64,000 nucleotides of DNA from Trinickia terrae. Its GTDB lineage: Bacteria; Pseudomonadota; Gammaproteobacteria; Burkholderiales; Burkholderiaceae. Where the stretch lies: contig NZ_SWJE01000015.1 in assembly GCF_005144415.1 (NCBI RefSeq), forward strand, positions 62,001-126,000. The letters are read 5' to 3'. This document shows positions 19,822-30,152 of this stretch, piece by piece (position 1 is the first letter of the stretch; each line of letters starts with the position of its first letter). A program made the translations under genes and the position numbers. The notes below the pieces were generated by a model. That model was not told the DNA's origin, searched no databases, and was given only the letters and a program-made list of their open reading frames with translations.

Positions 19822-20997
19822 ATGAAAAAGCAAAGAAGGATCCAGGCGCTGCTGCTGGCAGGCGCCTCGCTCGGCGCTGCATCGGCCCACGCGCAATCGA
19901 GCGTGACGCTCTACGGCGTGGTCGACGACGCCATTGCCTACGCCAACAATCAGAAGGGCGCCTCGAACGTCTATCTGGCGCAGGGCAATCTCTACGCGTC
20001 CAAGTTCGGCTTTCGCGGCACCGAGGACCTGGGCGGCGGCACGAGCGCGATCTTCGATCTGCAAGCCGGCTTCAATGCGAATACCGGCGCGGCGTCGGCG
20101 GCGGGACTGATCTTCAACCGGCAGTCTTATGTCGGCTTGCAGAACCAGACCTACGGCACGGTGACGATGGGCCGCCAGTACACGCCGTACCTGCTGTTCG
20201 TCGGGCCGCTCGCATCGAGCAGCTGGACGACCGGCGCGACGGGCGCGCATCCGGGCGACTACGACGGCCTCGACACCACGATCCGCATCAACAACTCGGT
20301 GACCTATACGTCGCCCACCTACTACGGTCTCAGCGCGAGCGCGATGTATGCGTTCAGCGGCATCGCGGGCAGCCCCGGCAAAGGGCAGACCTACAGCGGC
20401 GCGCTTCGCTATGCGAGCGGTCCCGTGAGTCTTGCCGCCGGCTATCTGCGCATCGACAACACGGGACTCACATCGGGCTTCGATGCGAATGCGACGGGGT
20501 CCTTCGCCGTCTCACCGGTCAACCAGGGCTATCAGTCGGCGCGCGCGCTGCAGAATGTCGCGGCCGCCGGCAACTACACGCTCGGCAACCTTACGCTCGG
20601 CTTGAACTATACGAACGTCGAGTACCTGGCGGGCGGCAAGTCGCTGTTCGCCAACACGGCTGTGTTCAACACCTATGGCGCGATCGCCGCCTACCGGTTC
20701 ACGCCTGCGCTCGATATCGCCGGCGCTTTCGCCTATACGCTGGCGGCGAAGTCGAACGGCATCTCGAGCGCGGCGCGCTATCAGCAATACTCGCTGCGCG
20801 AGTCCTACCATTTGTCGAAGCGCACCACGCTCTATGCGCTGCAGGCCTTTCAGCATGCGAGCGGCCAGACGCTCGGTGCGAAGGGGGCGGGCAACATCGT
20901 CGACGCCGTGGCCGTGGTCGGCGATTCGCAAAACTCGACGCCGTCGTCGACGAACAAGCAGTTCGTCGGCATGGCAGGCATTACCGTGACGTTCTGA
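19822..20997 (+). CDS. Outer-membrane porin (Gram-negative porin, OpcP/OmpC-like)
   Basis: A 391-residue general porin of the beta-proteobacterial type. Signal peptide to SAHAQ (25 residues), mature start SSVTLYGVVDDAIAY, the loop-3 region KFGFRGTEDLGGG, and a C-terminal beta strand ending in Phe (GITVTF) as needed for Bam-mediated insertion. Such trimers pass small hydrophilic solutes. Being paired with uronate dehydrogenase and divergent from the sugar-acid carrier, it probably supplies the outer-membrane step for the same substrate. The next gene is 96 bp on, after a stable hairpin. Confidence 0.95.
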   Translation: MKKQRRIQALLLAGASLGAASAHAQSSVTLYGVVDDAIAYANNQKGASNVYLAQGNLYASKFGFRGTEDLGGGTSAIFDLQAGFNANTGAASAAGLIFNRQSYVGLQNQTYGTVTMGRQYTPYLLFVGPLASSSWTTGATGAHPGDYDGLDTTIRINNSVTYTSPTYYGLSASAMYAFSGIAGSPGKGQTYSGALRYASGPVSLAAGYLRIDNTGLTSGFDANATGSFAVSPVNQGYQSARALQNVAAAGNYTLGNLTLGLNYTNVEYLAGGKSLFANTAVFNTYGAIAAYRFTPALDIAGAFAYTLAAKSNGISSAARYQQYSLRESYHLSKRTTLYALQAFQHASGQTLGAKGAGNIVDAVAVVGDSQNSTPSSTNKQFVGMAGITVTF

Positions 20998-21030
20998 TTC
21001 GCAGTGGTGCTGACAACACGACCGCCGTGG

Positions 21031-21064
21031 GCCTGGAGTAAGCGCTAAAGCGCTAACTCCAGGC
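21031..21064 (+). repeat. Hairpin between porin and udh
   Basis: GCCTGGAGTAAGCGCT pairs with AGCGCTAACTCCAGGC with one mismatch and a 2-nt centre. There is no U tract, so it is more likely an mRNA-stability or processing element that sets unequal porin and dehydrogenase levels than a terminator. Confidence 0.75.
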
Positions 21065-21093
21065 AACCACGGCATTTACAAAGGTAGGGCAAC

Positions 21094-21918
21094 ATGAACG
21101 ACGATCGACCGCAGCCGCGCAAACCGTTCCGGCGGCTGCTCCTGACCGGCGCGGCCGGCAATCTCGGACGGCAGTTGCGCGGCCCGCTCGCCGCGTGGGC
21201 CGACGTGGTGCGCGTGAGCGATATCGCGCCGCTGGGCGAAGTGGCGGCGCACGAGGAAGCATCGATCGTCGATCTTGCGGATCGTGCGGCAGTGCATGCG
21301 CTGCTCGAAGGCGTGGATGCGGTCGTGCATCTCGGCGGCATCTCGGTCGAGGCGCCGTTCGACGACCTGCTTCAGAGCAACATCCTCGGCTTGTACAACG
21401 TGTATTCGGCCGCGCAGAAGCAGGGCGTAAAGCGCATCGTGTACGCGAGCTCGAATCATGCGGTGGGGTTTCATCCGGTGACGGAAGTGCTCGGCATCGA
21501 CGCGCCGCTGCGCCCAGATTGCCTGTACGGCGTGAGCAAATGCTTCGGCGAGGCGCTGTCGCGCTATTACTTCGATCGCTTCGGGCTCGAGACGGTCTGC
21601 CTGCGCATCGGCTCGTCGTTCGAGGCGCCGAAGAATCCGCGCATGCTGGTCACGTTTCTGAGCTATCGCGACTTCATCGAGCTCGTGCGCTGCTCGCTGT
21701 TCACGAATCGCGTCGGCCACGCGATCGTGTATGGGGTATCGGACAACCGCGTGAAATGGGTCGACAACACCAAGGCGGCGTTTCTCGGCTTTCGTCCGCA
21801 GGACAGCTCGATCGAATTCGAAGCGATGTTCCCCGTGGGTGCGCCGACGGCCGATCTCGACGATCCTGCGCAGAGCTTCCAGGGAGGCCCGTTCGTGCTG
21901 GCCGGGCCGATGGAGTGA
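21094..21918 (+). CDS. udh: Uronate dehydrogenase (NAD-dependent)
   Basis: A 274-residue short-chain dehydrogenase of the extended, epimerase-like type. The Rossmann motif is LLLTGAAGNLG (from about 15), and the catalytic pair is in CLYGVSKCFGE (Tyr and Lys); VYASSNHAVGFHP matches the serine-bearing segment of characterised uronate dehydrogenases, which oxidise galacturonate or glucuronate to the aldaro-lactone. A slightly basic N-terminal tail (DDRPQPRKPFRR) precedes the fold. It is cotranscribed with the porin, opposite the hexuronate-type carrier. The later aldarate pathway genes are not in the window. Confidence 0.9.
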   Translation: MNDDRPQPRKPFRRLLLTGAAGNLGRQLRGPLAAWADVVRVSDIAPLGEVAAHEEASIVDLADRAAVHALLEGVDAVVHLGGISVEAPFDDLLQSNILGLYNVYSAAQKQGVKRIVYASSNHAVGFHPVTEVLGIDAPLRPDCLYGVSKCFGEALSRYYFDRFGLETVCLRIGSSFEAPKNPRMLVTFLSYRDFIELVRCSLFTNRVGHAIVYGVSDNRVKWVDNTKAAFLGFRPQDSSIEFEAMFPVGAPTADLDDPAQSFQGGPFVLAGPME

Positions 21919-21961
21919 GGTCGAACAGCGCCGCCGGCGCTCCGGCGACGCAGCCTTCCCA

Positions 21962-23938
21962 TCAGTCGTTGTACTTCCAATCGTTGTAGTACGCGACCTT
22001 GCCGATCGGGAAATACAACTCCGCGAGGCGCCCTCCGCCGGTCTGCAGCGCCGGGAACTGGCACGCAGGCGAGCATTGCTGGACGTTGTTCGACGCCACG
22101 CCGGCCGTCACCGTCTCCGTGTACTGGCCGCCGGCCGCGAACGTCGCCGGGCCGACCCACCAGCCGTCGATTTCCGTCGACGGCGTCACGCCCGTGCCCG
22201 GCGCCGATTGAATCTGCGCTTTCGCGACCGGTGGTGCGATATTCCGGCCGTTGACCAGGTTCGACCACGACAGGTTGATCGTCGACTGAGTGCCGGCGAG
22301 CGAGCCGCTCGGATTGAGCACATCGTTCTGCGTGCTCGACGACAGCGTCTGCCACGCGACGTTCGCGCCCGCCGATGACGACATCGTCGGCGTGATGTTG
22401 CGCACGCTGGTGGTCCCGAGCTGGTTGCCGCTCGTGTCGTAGAACGTGACCGTGTAGGTCGTGAACTGCGGCACGCTCGAAACGTCGATCGGTTGCGCGG
22501 CGTAAAAGCCCCGATTGTTCGTTCCCGGCCTGAAGGTCGACGTCGCGCCGGGCAGCGCAGTCCACGACCAGCGGTAGAGACTGGTGTTCGCGCTCGACGT
22601 GACGCCGCCCGTCGGCACGCTGGTCAGCGCCTGGCTGGTCAGCGACAGAGTGGAGCTGCCGCTCGCGCTGCGCGGCACCAGGTAGAGCGTGCCGCTGATC
22701 CCCGGGCCCGTCACCGATGCCGCGGCGAGAGCGGCGGGGTTGGGCGTACCCGCTGCGCCCACGGGGATGGTGATGCCCAGGCCCGCTTCGTAGCGCCCGA
22801 ACGATGCGTCGGCGCTATCCAGGTATTGGCGGCGGCTCACGTACGACGTGATCGTGACGTTGTATTGCTCCTGGTTGCCGATGATGTCCCAGGTGCCGTT
22901 GCCGGTGTCCTGCGCGACCGTGACTTCCTCGCCGCTGCCGCTGCTGGTCGTGTACGGCAAGGCGACGAGCGCCTGCTGCTTGCCATTGGTCCCGGTGAAG
23001 AACTCGATCGTATGGGGCATGCCGAGCGTCACGCCCGATGCCGCGAGCGACGGGTGGGCCGTGGCGAAAGTGGCGAAGCCATTGTCGAGGTAGCTGGCGT
23101 CGATCGCCGAGCAGGAGCTCGACGATGCCGCCAGGCATTGGCTGAGCTGGCTGAAGAGCGTCGCCAGATAGTTGGCGGTTGCGGGCGGCGCGGAGAGCGG
23201 TCCCGAGACCGTCGTGGACTGGCTCAGGGTGATGCCGCTCGACGGGCTGGCCGTCGAGACCAGTTGCGTGCCGCCCGACGGCCCGGGCACGATCTGAACT
23301 GCGTCGATCACGGCGTCCGCGCCGGTCTGGTTCGCCGTGAAGGCCGTGCCGATCGGATCGAAGGTGGCGTTCAGGCCGTTTGCCGAGAGGATCGACGCGA
23401 GCGCGCTATCGAGCTTGGTGACCGCTGCGGTGACCGTCGCCGGCGTCACGAGCGATTGCAGGCTGCTGCTCGACGCGAGATCGACCGGATTGCCGCTCGT
23501 CGTCAGCAGGGCGGCGACGGCGCTGGTGAGCGTCGTGACGTTGGCCACGACGGGCGAGCTGGTGCCCGTCGGCACCTGCGAGACAACCGAGTAGAGCGTG
23601 GCGTTGTTGCCGGTCGGGTCGGCTGCGACGACCACGAACGGCGCCGTCAGTCCGGCCAGCGAAACGGTGTAGGTGCCGCTGCTGTTGCTGGTGGTGGTCG
23701 CGGTATTGCCGTTGACGTCGATCACCGTGACGTTCGCGTTGGCGATGGCATTGCCGACGGCCACGGTGCCGGTCAGCTGGGTCGCGGTTGCGGTGGAGGT
23801 GCCGCTCGAAGTGGCCGTCGAACCGCTGCTTGAGCCCCCGCCTCCGCAGCCGGCAACGATCGACAATGCCAATACGCCGCCAATGGCAAGCGCTAATCTC
23901 GTTTTGGCCAGGATTCCCGTGTTGGTTTTATGTTTCAT
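21962..23938 (-). CDS. Large secreted lipoprotein, function unknown
   Basis: A 658-residue protein with a lipoprotein signal: basic MKHKTNTGILAKTR, a hydrophobic stretch and lipobox LSIVAGC, then GGGGSSSGS. Residues following (about 50-120) form a Ser/Thr-rich beta domain resembling carboxypeptidase-regulatory or Ig-like folds (TGTVAVGNAIANANVTVIDVNG). The rest is Ser/Thr/Ala-rich with few charges and ends AYYNDWKYND. A second in-frame ATG 12 codons upstream is possible, but the chosen start gives the canonical lipoprotein n-region. Likely anchored in the outer membrane. It converges with udh and has no obvious operon partner. Confidence 0.85.
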   Translation of the reverse strand: MKHKTNTGILAKTRLALAIGGVLALSIVAGCGGGGSSSGSTATSSGTSTATATQLTGTVAVGNAIANANVTVIDVNGNTATTTSNSSGTYTVSLAGLTAPFVVVAADPTGNNATLYSVVSQVPTGTSSPVVANVTTLTSAVAALLTTSGNPVDLASSSSLQSLVTPATVTAAVTKLDSALASILSANGLNATFDPIGTAFTANQTGADAVIDAVQIVPGPSGGTQLVSTASPSSGITLSQSTTVSGPLSAPPATANYLATLFSQLSQCLAASSSSCSAIDASYLDNGFATFATAHPSLAASGVTLGMPHTIEFFTGTNGKQQALVALPYTTSSGSGEEVTVAQDTGNGTWDIIGNQEQYNVTITSYVSRRQYLDSADASFGRYEAGLGITIPVGAAGTPNPAALAAASVTGPGISGTLYLVPRSASGSSTLSLTSQALTSVPTGGVTSSANTSLYRWSWTALPGATSTFRPGTNNRGFYAAQPIDVSSVPQFTTYTVTFYDTSGNQLGTTSVRNITPTMSSSAGANVAWQTLSSSTQNDVLNPSGSLAGTQSTINLSWSNLVNGRNIAPPVAKAQIQSAPGTGVTPSTEIDGWWVGPATFAAGGQYTETVTAGVASNNVQQCSPACQFPALQTGGGRLAELYFPIGKVAYYNDWKYND

Positions 23939-24443
23939 CGTATCTCGAAGGTCATGTTTGTTGTGATCTGCCAATGGCGGTCTGGGTGAGCCGGTTATTA
24001 CCGTTCCTCGATCCGATTAACCGATTTGTGCGGCCCGTCGTGCGCTTTCTTTTTTTGAACGCGACTTTTCACGATGTAAAAGTCATTGAATCGAAAGTGA
24101 AAATGAAAGCGTCTTATAAGAATCGGCTGCTGGAGAAGCAATCTGCCATTGGCTCTCGAGTACTTCTTTTTTCTACTGCGTCACGTTTTACGGCAATTTC
24201 CCCGGGTTCTTGAGCGACGCTGCTTGGGGTTGATCGATTTAATCTGTAAATCACTGATGTCAATGATGTTTGTTCTGAATTTCGCGTGGCTGCGATATAT
24301 CGCGAAGATTCGGCGGGGGCTCGCCGGGTTATGGGCGGCATGTCCGCATGCCTGGGAACGCAGTGCGTTATCATTCGGCGGATCCTCACGCGGCGTTGCC
24401 CCGCGTGCTTCATCGGCCCGACAACCTCGTTATCGACGAATCC
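23939..24443. other. Intergenic region with AT-rich centre
   Basis: About 500 bp between two divergent genes. The segment 24040-24300 is markedly AT-rich for this genome, with T-runs (CTTTTTTTGAACGCG), TTTCACGATGTAAAAGTCATT and GTAAATCACTGATGTCAATG. This should hold the promoters of the lipoprotein and copper genes. No gene is supported. Confidence 0.5.
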
Positions 24444-24788
24444 ATGCATTGGGTGTGGCGCGTGCTTTTGTTTTTCTGCCTGTCATCGTTTGCGATGACG
24501 GGTGCGCTTGCGCAACCGCTTCAGGATGCCTCGGGCGAGCATGTGATCCAATCGACGGGGCTTGTGTCATCGAGCCATGGGAGCCACTGCGCTTCGGGCG
24601 AGCATCTCGCTGGTCATGGCCTTTGCAAGACATGCTGCGCGATAGCGTGCGGTATCCACTGCTGTGCACTCCGTTCCACATTCCATTTCGTGCCGAAGGC
24701 GACGCCTGCCGATGCGCCTGCTGTCTTGGCCGCGTCCGAGCCCGTGAACCCGACGCGCGCGCCGCCGTGGCGGCCGCCCATTGCATGA
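24444..24788 (+). CDS. CopL/DUF2946-like His/Cys-rich exported protein
   Basis: A 114-residue small protein: one hydrophobic N-terminal segment (VWRVLLFFCLSSFAMTGALAQ), a His-rich part (SSHGSHCASGEHLAGHG), a Cys cluster (LCKTCCAIACGIHCC) and the terminal motif NPTRAPPWRPPIA. This layout matches the small CopL-like/DUF2946 proteins commonly encoded just before copper-resistance multicopper oxidases. The His and Cys groups could bind copper in the periplasm. The start was chosen by the signal peptide; a longer in-frame reading from an ATG 32 codons upstream is less likely. It lies 127 bp before the oxidase. Confidence 0.7.
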   Translation: MHWVWRVLLFFCLSSFAMTGALAQPLQDASGEHVIQSTGLVSSSHGSHCASGEHLAGHGLCKTCCAIACGIHCCALRSTFHFVPKATPADAPAVLAASEPVNPTRAPPWRPPIA

Positions 24789-24915
24789 CTGTTGCTTCAA
24801 GCAATTCGACAGGCCTGAGGTGGGCGTCATGCGTCCCGCTCCCGGCTGTTTTCTGCAAGACAGTCACGCGTGAGGCGCGCATTTCGCGCGCCTCATGTGC
24901 AATGAGGAAACATCG

Positions 24916-26556
24916 ATGATTCGCAGGGAATTCTTGGCTCGCACGCTCGGTGTGGCCGCAGCGTCGCTGGTCGTCCGGGGCGCATTCGCGCAGGACGCAC
25001 AGGAGCACGCGCACGACATGTCGGAGATGCACGACATGCCTGACATGCCGCCGATGCCGGCCGGCAAGACTGCGCCGTCCGCGGCGCTGGCGCCGGTCCA
25101 CGCACTGCCATCCGGCGCGCCATTGCCCGCGCTTCGCAAGCTCGCCAACCAGAGCCGCGAACGCGGCGCCTTTCGCGCGACGCTCGTCGCGCAACCGCAT
25201 GCACTCGAGCTGCTGCCTGGAACGCAGACGCCTTTCTGGCTATACGGCGATGCGCTGTCGACTGCGCCCGGCAGCCCGATCGACGGGCCGATCGCCGGCC
25301 CGCTGATCGACGTGCGCGAAGGCGATACGGTCGAAATCGTCTTCATCAACCGCTTGCCGCAGCCGTCGATGATCCACTGGCACGGCATGCCGGTGCCGCC
25401 CGAGCAGGACGGCAATCCGTCGAACCCGGTCGAGCCTGGCGCGACGCGGGTCTACCGCTTCACGCTGCCGCGCGGCAGCGCCGGCACGTACTGGTACCAC
25501 CCGCATCCGCACATGTTGACGGCGGAGCAGGTCTACCGGGGACTGGCCGGGCCGGTCATCGTGCGGGCTGCCGACGATCCGCTCGCCGAGTGGCCCGAGC
25601 GGCATCTGTTCGTCACCGATCTCAAGCTGGCGGCCGACGGCGCGATCGCGCCGAACGACATGATGGACTGGATGAACGGCCGGGAAGGGCAGTTTGCGCT
25701 GGTGAACGGCGCGCGCCGGCCGCGGATCGCCGTCGCGCGAGACGAGCGCTGGCGCGTCTGGAACGCGGGCAGCGCGCGTTACCTGCGGCTGATGTTCGAC
25801 GATGGCCGCCGCTTCGAGCAGGTCGGGACCGATGGCGGTTTGCTCGAGCGTCCGCGCCGGGATTTGACCGAGCTGCTGCTGGCGCCCGGCGAACGCGCGG
25901 AGCTGATCGTGCGCGCCGCGGCGGACGGCAGCGCATCGACGCGCACTGTGCTGACGGCCGGCGTGTACGACCGTCGCAAGATGGCGATGATGCATGGCAG
26001 TTTGCCGCCCGAACCGGCGTGTGCGCTCGCCGACGTCGAATTCGCGTCGGGCGTCGATACGCCGGGCGCAGGCACGCAAGTGCATCGCGCGTTGCCGCAG
26101 CATTTGCGCACGGTGGCTTCGCTGGGTGAGCCGACAGCGCACAAGTCGGTCGTGTTTTCCGAAAAGATGGACATGGCTGCGATGCACCGTCCTGGCGCGT
26201 CGAATCATGGGATGCCGGCCGGCATGAGCTTCATGATCAACGGTGCGAGCTACGATCCGGCTCGCGTCACGCTGACAAGCCGCCGCGGCGAGGTCGAGCT
26301 GTGGTCGATCGAGAACCGCACCGACATGGATCATCCGTTCCATTTGCACGGCACGCAGTTTCAGGTGATCGAGCGAGAGCTGGAAGGCGTAGCGACGCCC
26401 GAGCCGTTTCTCGCGTGGCGCGACACCGTGAACGTGCAGCCGGGAGAGACCGTGCGCATCGCGACGATGCAATCGATGCGCGGCGAACGCATGTTTCACT
26501 GCCACATCCTCGAGCACGAGGATCTCGGCATGATGGGCGCGCTGAAAGTGACGTGA
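24916..26556 (+). CDS. Tat-exported multicopper oxidase (laccase/CueO-like)
   Basis: A 546-residue periplasmic oxidase with three cupredoxin domains. The leader is Tat type (MIRREFLARTLG ... GAFAQ), preceded by GAGGAAA. Copper ligands: HWHG and YWYHPHPH in domain 1, HPFHLHGTQF and HCHILEHEDLGMM in domain 3, giving the type 1 site with axial Met plus the trinuclear centre. After the signal is a Met/His-rich stretch (HDMSEMHDMPDMPPMP) like those that gather Cu(I) in copper-resistance oxidases. Probable role: oxidising Cu(I) to less toxic Cu(II), or oxidising phenolics. It follows the CopL-like gene. Confidence 0.95.
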   Translation: MIRREFLARTLGVAAASLVVRGAFAQDAQEHAHDMSEMHDMPDMPPMPAGKTAPSAALAPVHALPSGAPLPALRKLANQSRERGAFRATLVAQPHALELLPGTQTPFWLYGDALSTAPGSPIDGPIAGPLIDVREGDTVEIVFINRLPQPSMIHWHGMPVPPEQDGNPSNPVEPGATRVYRFTLPRGSAGTYWYHPHPHMLTAEQVYRGLAGPVIVRAADDPLAEWPERHLFVTDLKLAADGAIAPNDMMDWMNGREGQFALVNGARRPRIAVARDERWRVWNAGSARYLRLMFDDGRRFEQVGTDGGLLERPRRDLTELLLAPGERAELIVRAAADGSASTRTVLTAGVYDRRKMAMMHGSLPPEPACALADVEFASGVDTPGAGTQVHRALPQHLRTVASLGEPTAHKSVVFSEKMDMAAMHRPGASNHGMPAGMSFMINGASYDPARVTLTSRRGEVELWSIENRTDMDHPFHLHGTQFQVIERELEGVATPEPFLAWRDTVNVQPGETVRIATMQSMRGERMFHCHILEHEDLGMMGALKVT

Positions 26557-26566
26557 AGCGAACGAT

Positions 26567-26590
26567 GGCGCGGCATTTTTTTGCCGCGCC
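26567..26590. repeat. Hairpin with poly-T loop after the multicopper oxidase
   Basis: GGCGCGGC and GCCGCGCC enclose a loop of A plus seven T. It begins 10 bp after the oxidase stop. A classical terminator has its T-run after the stem, so termination efficiency here is uncertain; the next T/A-run hairpin serves cspA from the other strand. Confidence 0.6.
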
Positions 26591-26618
26591 GGACAACGCG
26601 GCAGGCGCTTCGAGATCG

Positions 26619-26652
26619 CAAAAAAAAAGAAACCCGGCACGAAGCCGGGTTT
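26619..26652 (-). terminator. cspA terminator
   Basis: Stem AAACCCGGC / GCCGGGTTT with a 5-nt loop; on the minus strand it is followed by TCTTTTTTTTT. It lies 25 bp after the cspA stop. Confidence 0.93.
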
Positions 26653-26677
26653 CCAGGGCACAGCGGATCGAACGGAC

Positions 26678-26884
26678 TCAGGCGGCAGCCTGAATGTTCG
26701 ATGCCTGTTTGCCTTTCGGTCCTTGCACAACTTCAAAGCTGACCTTCTGGCCTTCCTTGAGGGTCTTGAACCCGTTCATCTGGATCGCCGAGAAGTGTGC
26801 AAACAGATCCTCGCCGCCTTCGTCGGGCGTGATGAATCCGAAACCTTTTGCGTCATTGAACCATTTGACCGTACCAGTTGCCAT
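26678..26884 (-). CDS. cspA: Cold-shock domain protein (CspA family)
   Basis: A 68-residue single-stranded nucleic-acid-binding protein consisting of one OB-fold cold-shock domain. RNP1 is KGFGFI (13-18) and RNP2 DLFAHF (26-31); the aromatic binding face (W8, F15, F17, F28) is intact. It acts as an RNA chaperone in cold-shock and growth transitions. The gene has a strong promoter about 145 nt upstream and thus a long 5' leader, a feature of cold-inducible csp mRNAs. Several paralogues are usual in this family, so the exact copy name is arbitrary. Confidence 0.95.
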   Translation of the reverse strand: MATGTVKWFNDAKGFGFITPDEGGEDLFAHFSAIQMNGFKTLKEGQKVSFEVVQGPKGKQASNIQAAA

Positions 26885-27036
26885 ACCAACTTCCCCTGTA
26901 ACTCATGTCCTACCACGAGCACGCTCGAAAAGCTTGGCGACTGCGGAATGCTGCCGCCCCCTCCTCACTAGCTCACCTCGGCATTTTTTCGTACCTACGC
27001 ACCTGCTGCGGCCAGCTGAAAAAAAGTGCCAGCTTG

Positions 27037-27065
27037 ATTGTTGGATCTCTTTAATCGAGTGTCAA
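27037..27065 (-). promoter_or_regulatory. sigma70-type promoter of cspA
   Basis: Minus-strand TTGACA, 17-bp spacer, AACAAT. Predicted transcription start near 27030, leaving a leader of about 145 nt before the ATG. Confidence 0.65.
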
Positions 27066-27393
27066 GTGAATTTTGAGACGTTGTGTGGGGCGTTGTATCG
27101 GACGCATTTCTAGGGGTTTTTCCCGCTTTTCATATGTGTGCTGGCGCAAGCGCTTGATCTTGAAAAAGATGCATAATCGACCCACATAGCGCCAAGGGCC
27201 GCGCCGGAAACGGCTCCCAGCCTGTCGGCACGTGATGTGCGATACTCGGTTCGAGTCGCCGGCGGCGCGGCAAGCGAGCGTCGACGTCGAAGGCCGGCGC
27301 CGCGATCGGCCGCGAGAAAAGCGTGCGTGCGCGACGGGGGATCGTCGGGCGGCAGCGTTGAGCCACCGGCCAGGCGGTCGGGTTTTGACAGGA

Positions 27394-27421
27394 TTGCGGG
27401 CCTGTCCGAGTTGTTTAGAAT
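27394..27421 (+). promoter_or_regulatory. Putative clpS promoter abutting the start codon
   Basis: TTGCGG, 16-bp spacer, TAGAAT; only 6 nt separate the -10 hexamer from the clpS ATG, so transcription would begin at or within a base or two of the A of ATG. No Shine-Dalgarno is present. Confidence 0.45.
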
Positions 27422-27427
27422 GGGTGT

Positions 27428-27738
27428 ATGGCGATTATTCCGGACAAGCAGGACAGCACCGTACTGGAGCGGCAGGAAAAGAAGCTGAAACCGCCTTCCA
27501 TGTATAAGGTGGTGCTGCTGAACGACGATTTCACGCCAATGGAATTTGTCGTGATGATCGTGCAGGAATATTTCAGTAAAGACCGCGAGACCGCGACGCA
27601 GATCATGCTGAAGGTCCATCGCGAGGGGCGGGGAGTTTGTGGGGTCTACACGCGAGACATCGCGTCGACCAAGGTCGAGCAGGTAGTTACCCACGCACGG
27701 CAGGCAGGGCATCCGCTGCAGTGCGTGATGGAGGAAGC

Positions 27739-27742
<4 letters not shown>
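27428..27742 (+). CDS. clpS: ClpS, adaptor of the ClpAP protease
   Basis: A 104-residue cytoplasmic adaptor that binds N-end-rule substrates and the N-domain of ClpA. The core has [17 protein letters not shown] (hydrophobic pocket with the DD pair), then [16 protein letters not shown], both diagnostic. The first 25 residues are the flexible charged extension that engages ClpA. It overlaps clpA by 4 bp (ATGA), so the two are coupled. There is no ribosome site and a -10-like box lies 6 nt before the ATG. Confidence 0.97.
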
Positions 27743-30036
<2,294 letters not shown>

Positions 30037-30068
30037 TGCACGGCGGCACGATGTAGGCAGCAGAAACG

Positions 30069-30099
30069 AAACGGCGCGGGTCGATCCCCGCGCCGTTTT
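30069..30099 (+). terminator. clpSA terminator
   Basis: Stem AAACGGCGCGGG / CCCGCGCCGTTT with a 6-nt loop and a short four-T tail, 32 bp after clpA. Confidence 0.8.
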
Positions 30100-30152
30100 G
30101 CATTTCCAGCCGTCCGCTCGAGTCGAAACTCGATGCCCGGCTGCAGCAATCC

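Larger units (their letters stand above)
26885..27427. other. cspA-clpS divergent intergenic region
   Basis: A 543-bp spacer with the long cspA leader (to about 27030), the cspA promoter and, at the far end, the clpS promoter. Reading frames crossing it on either strand lack ribosome sites and domains. An A/T-rich element AAAAAGATGCATAATCG near 27160 may be a second promoter for clpS. Confidence 0.55.

Noticed and set aside
15676-21918. Calling the sugar-acid block a recently acquired genomic island
   Set aside because: No integrase, tRNA, direct flanking repeats or clear composition shift was seen; it may be an old clade trait.
27110-27712. 200-codon minus-strand frame over the clpS promoter and gene
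   Set aside because: It runs antisense through clpS, lacks a ribosome site and has no domain.
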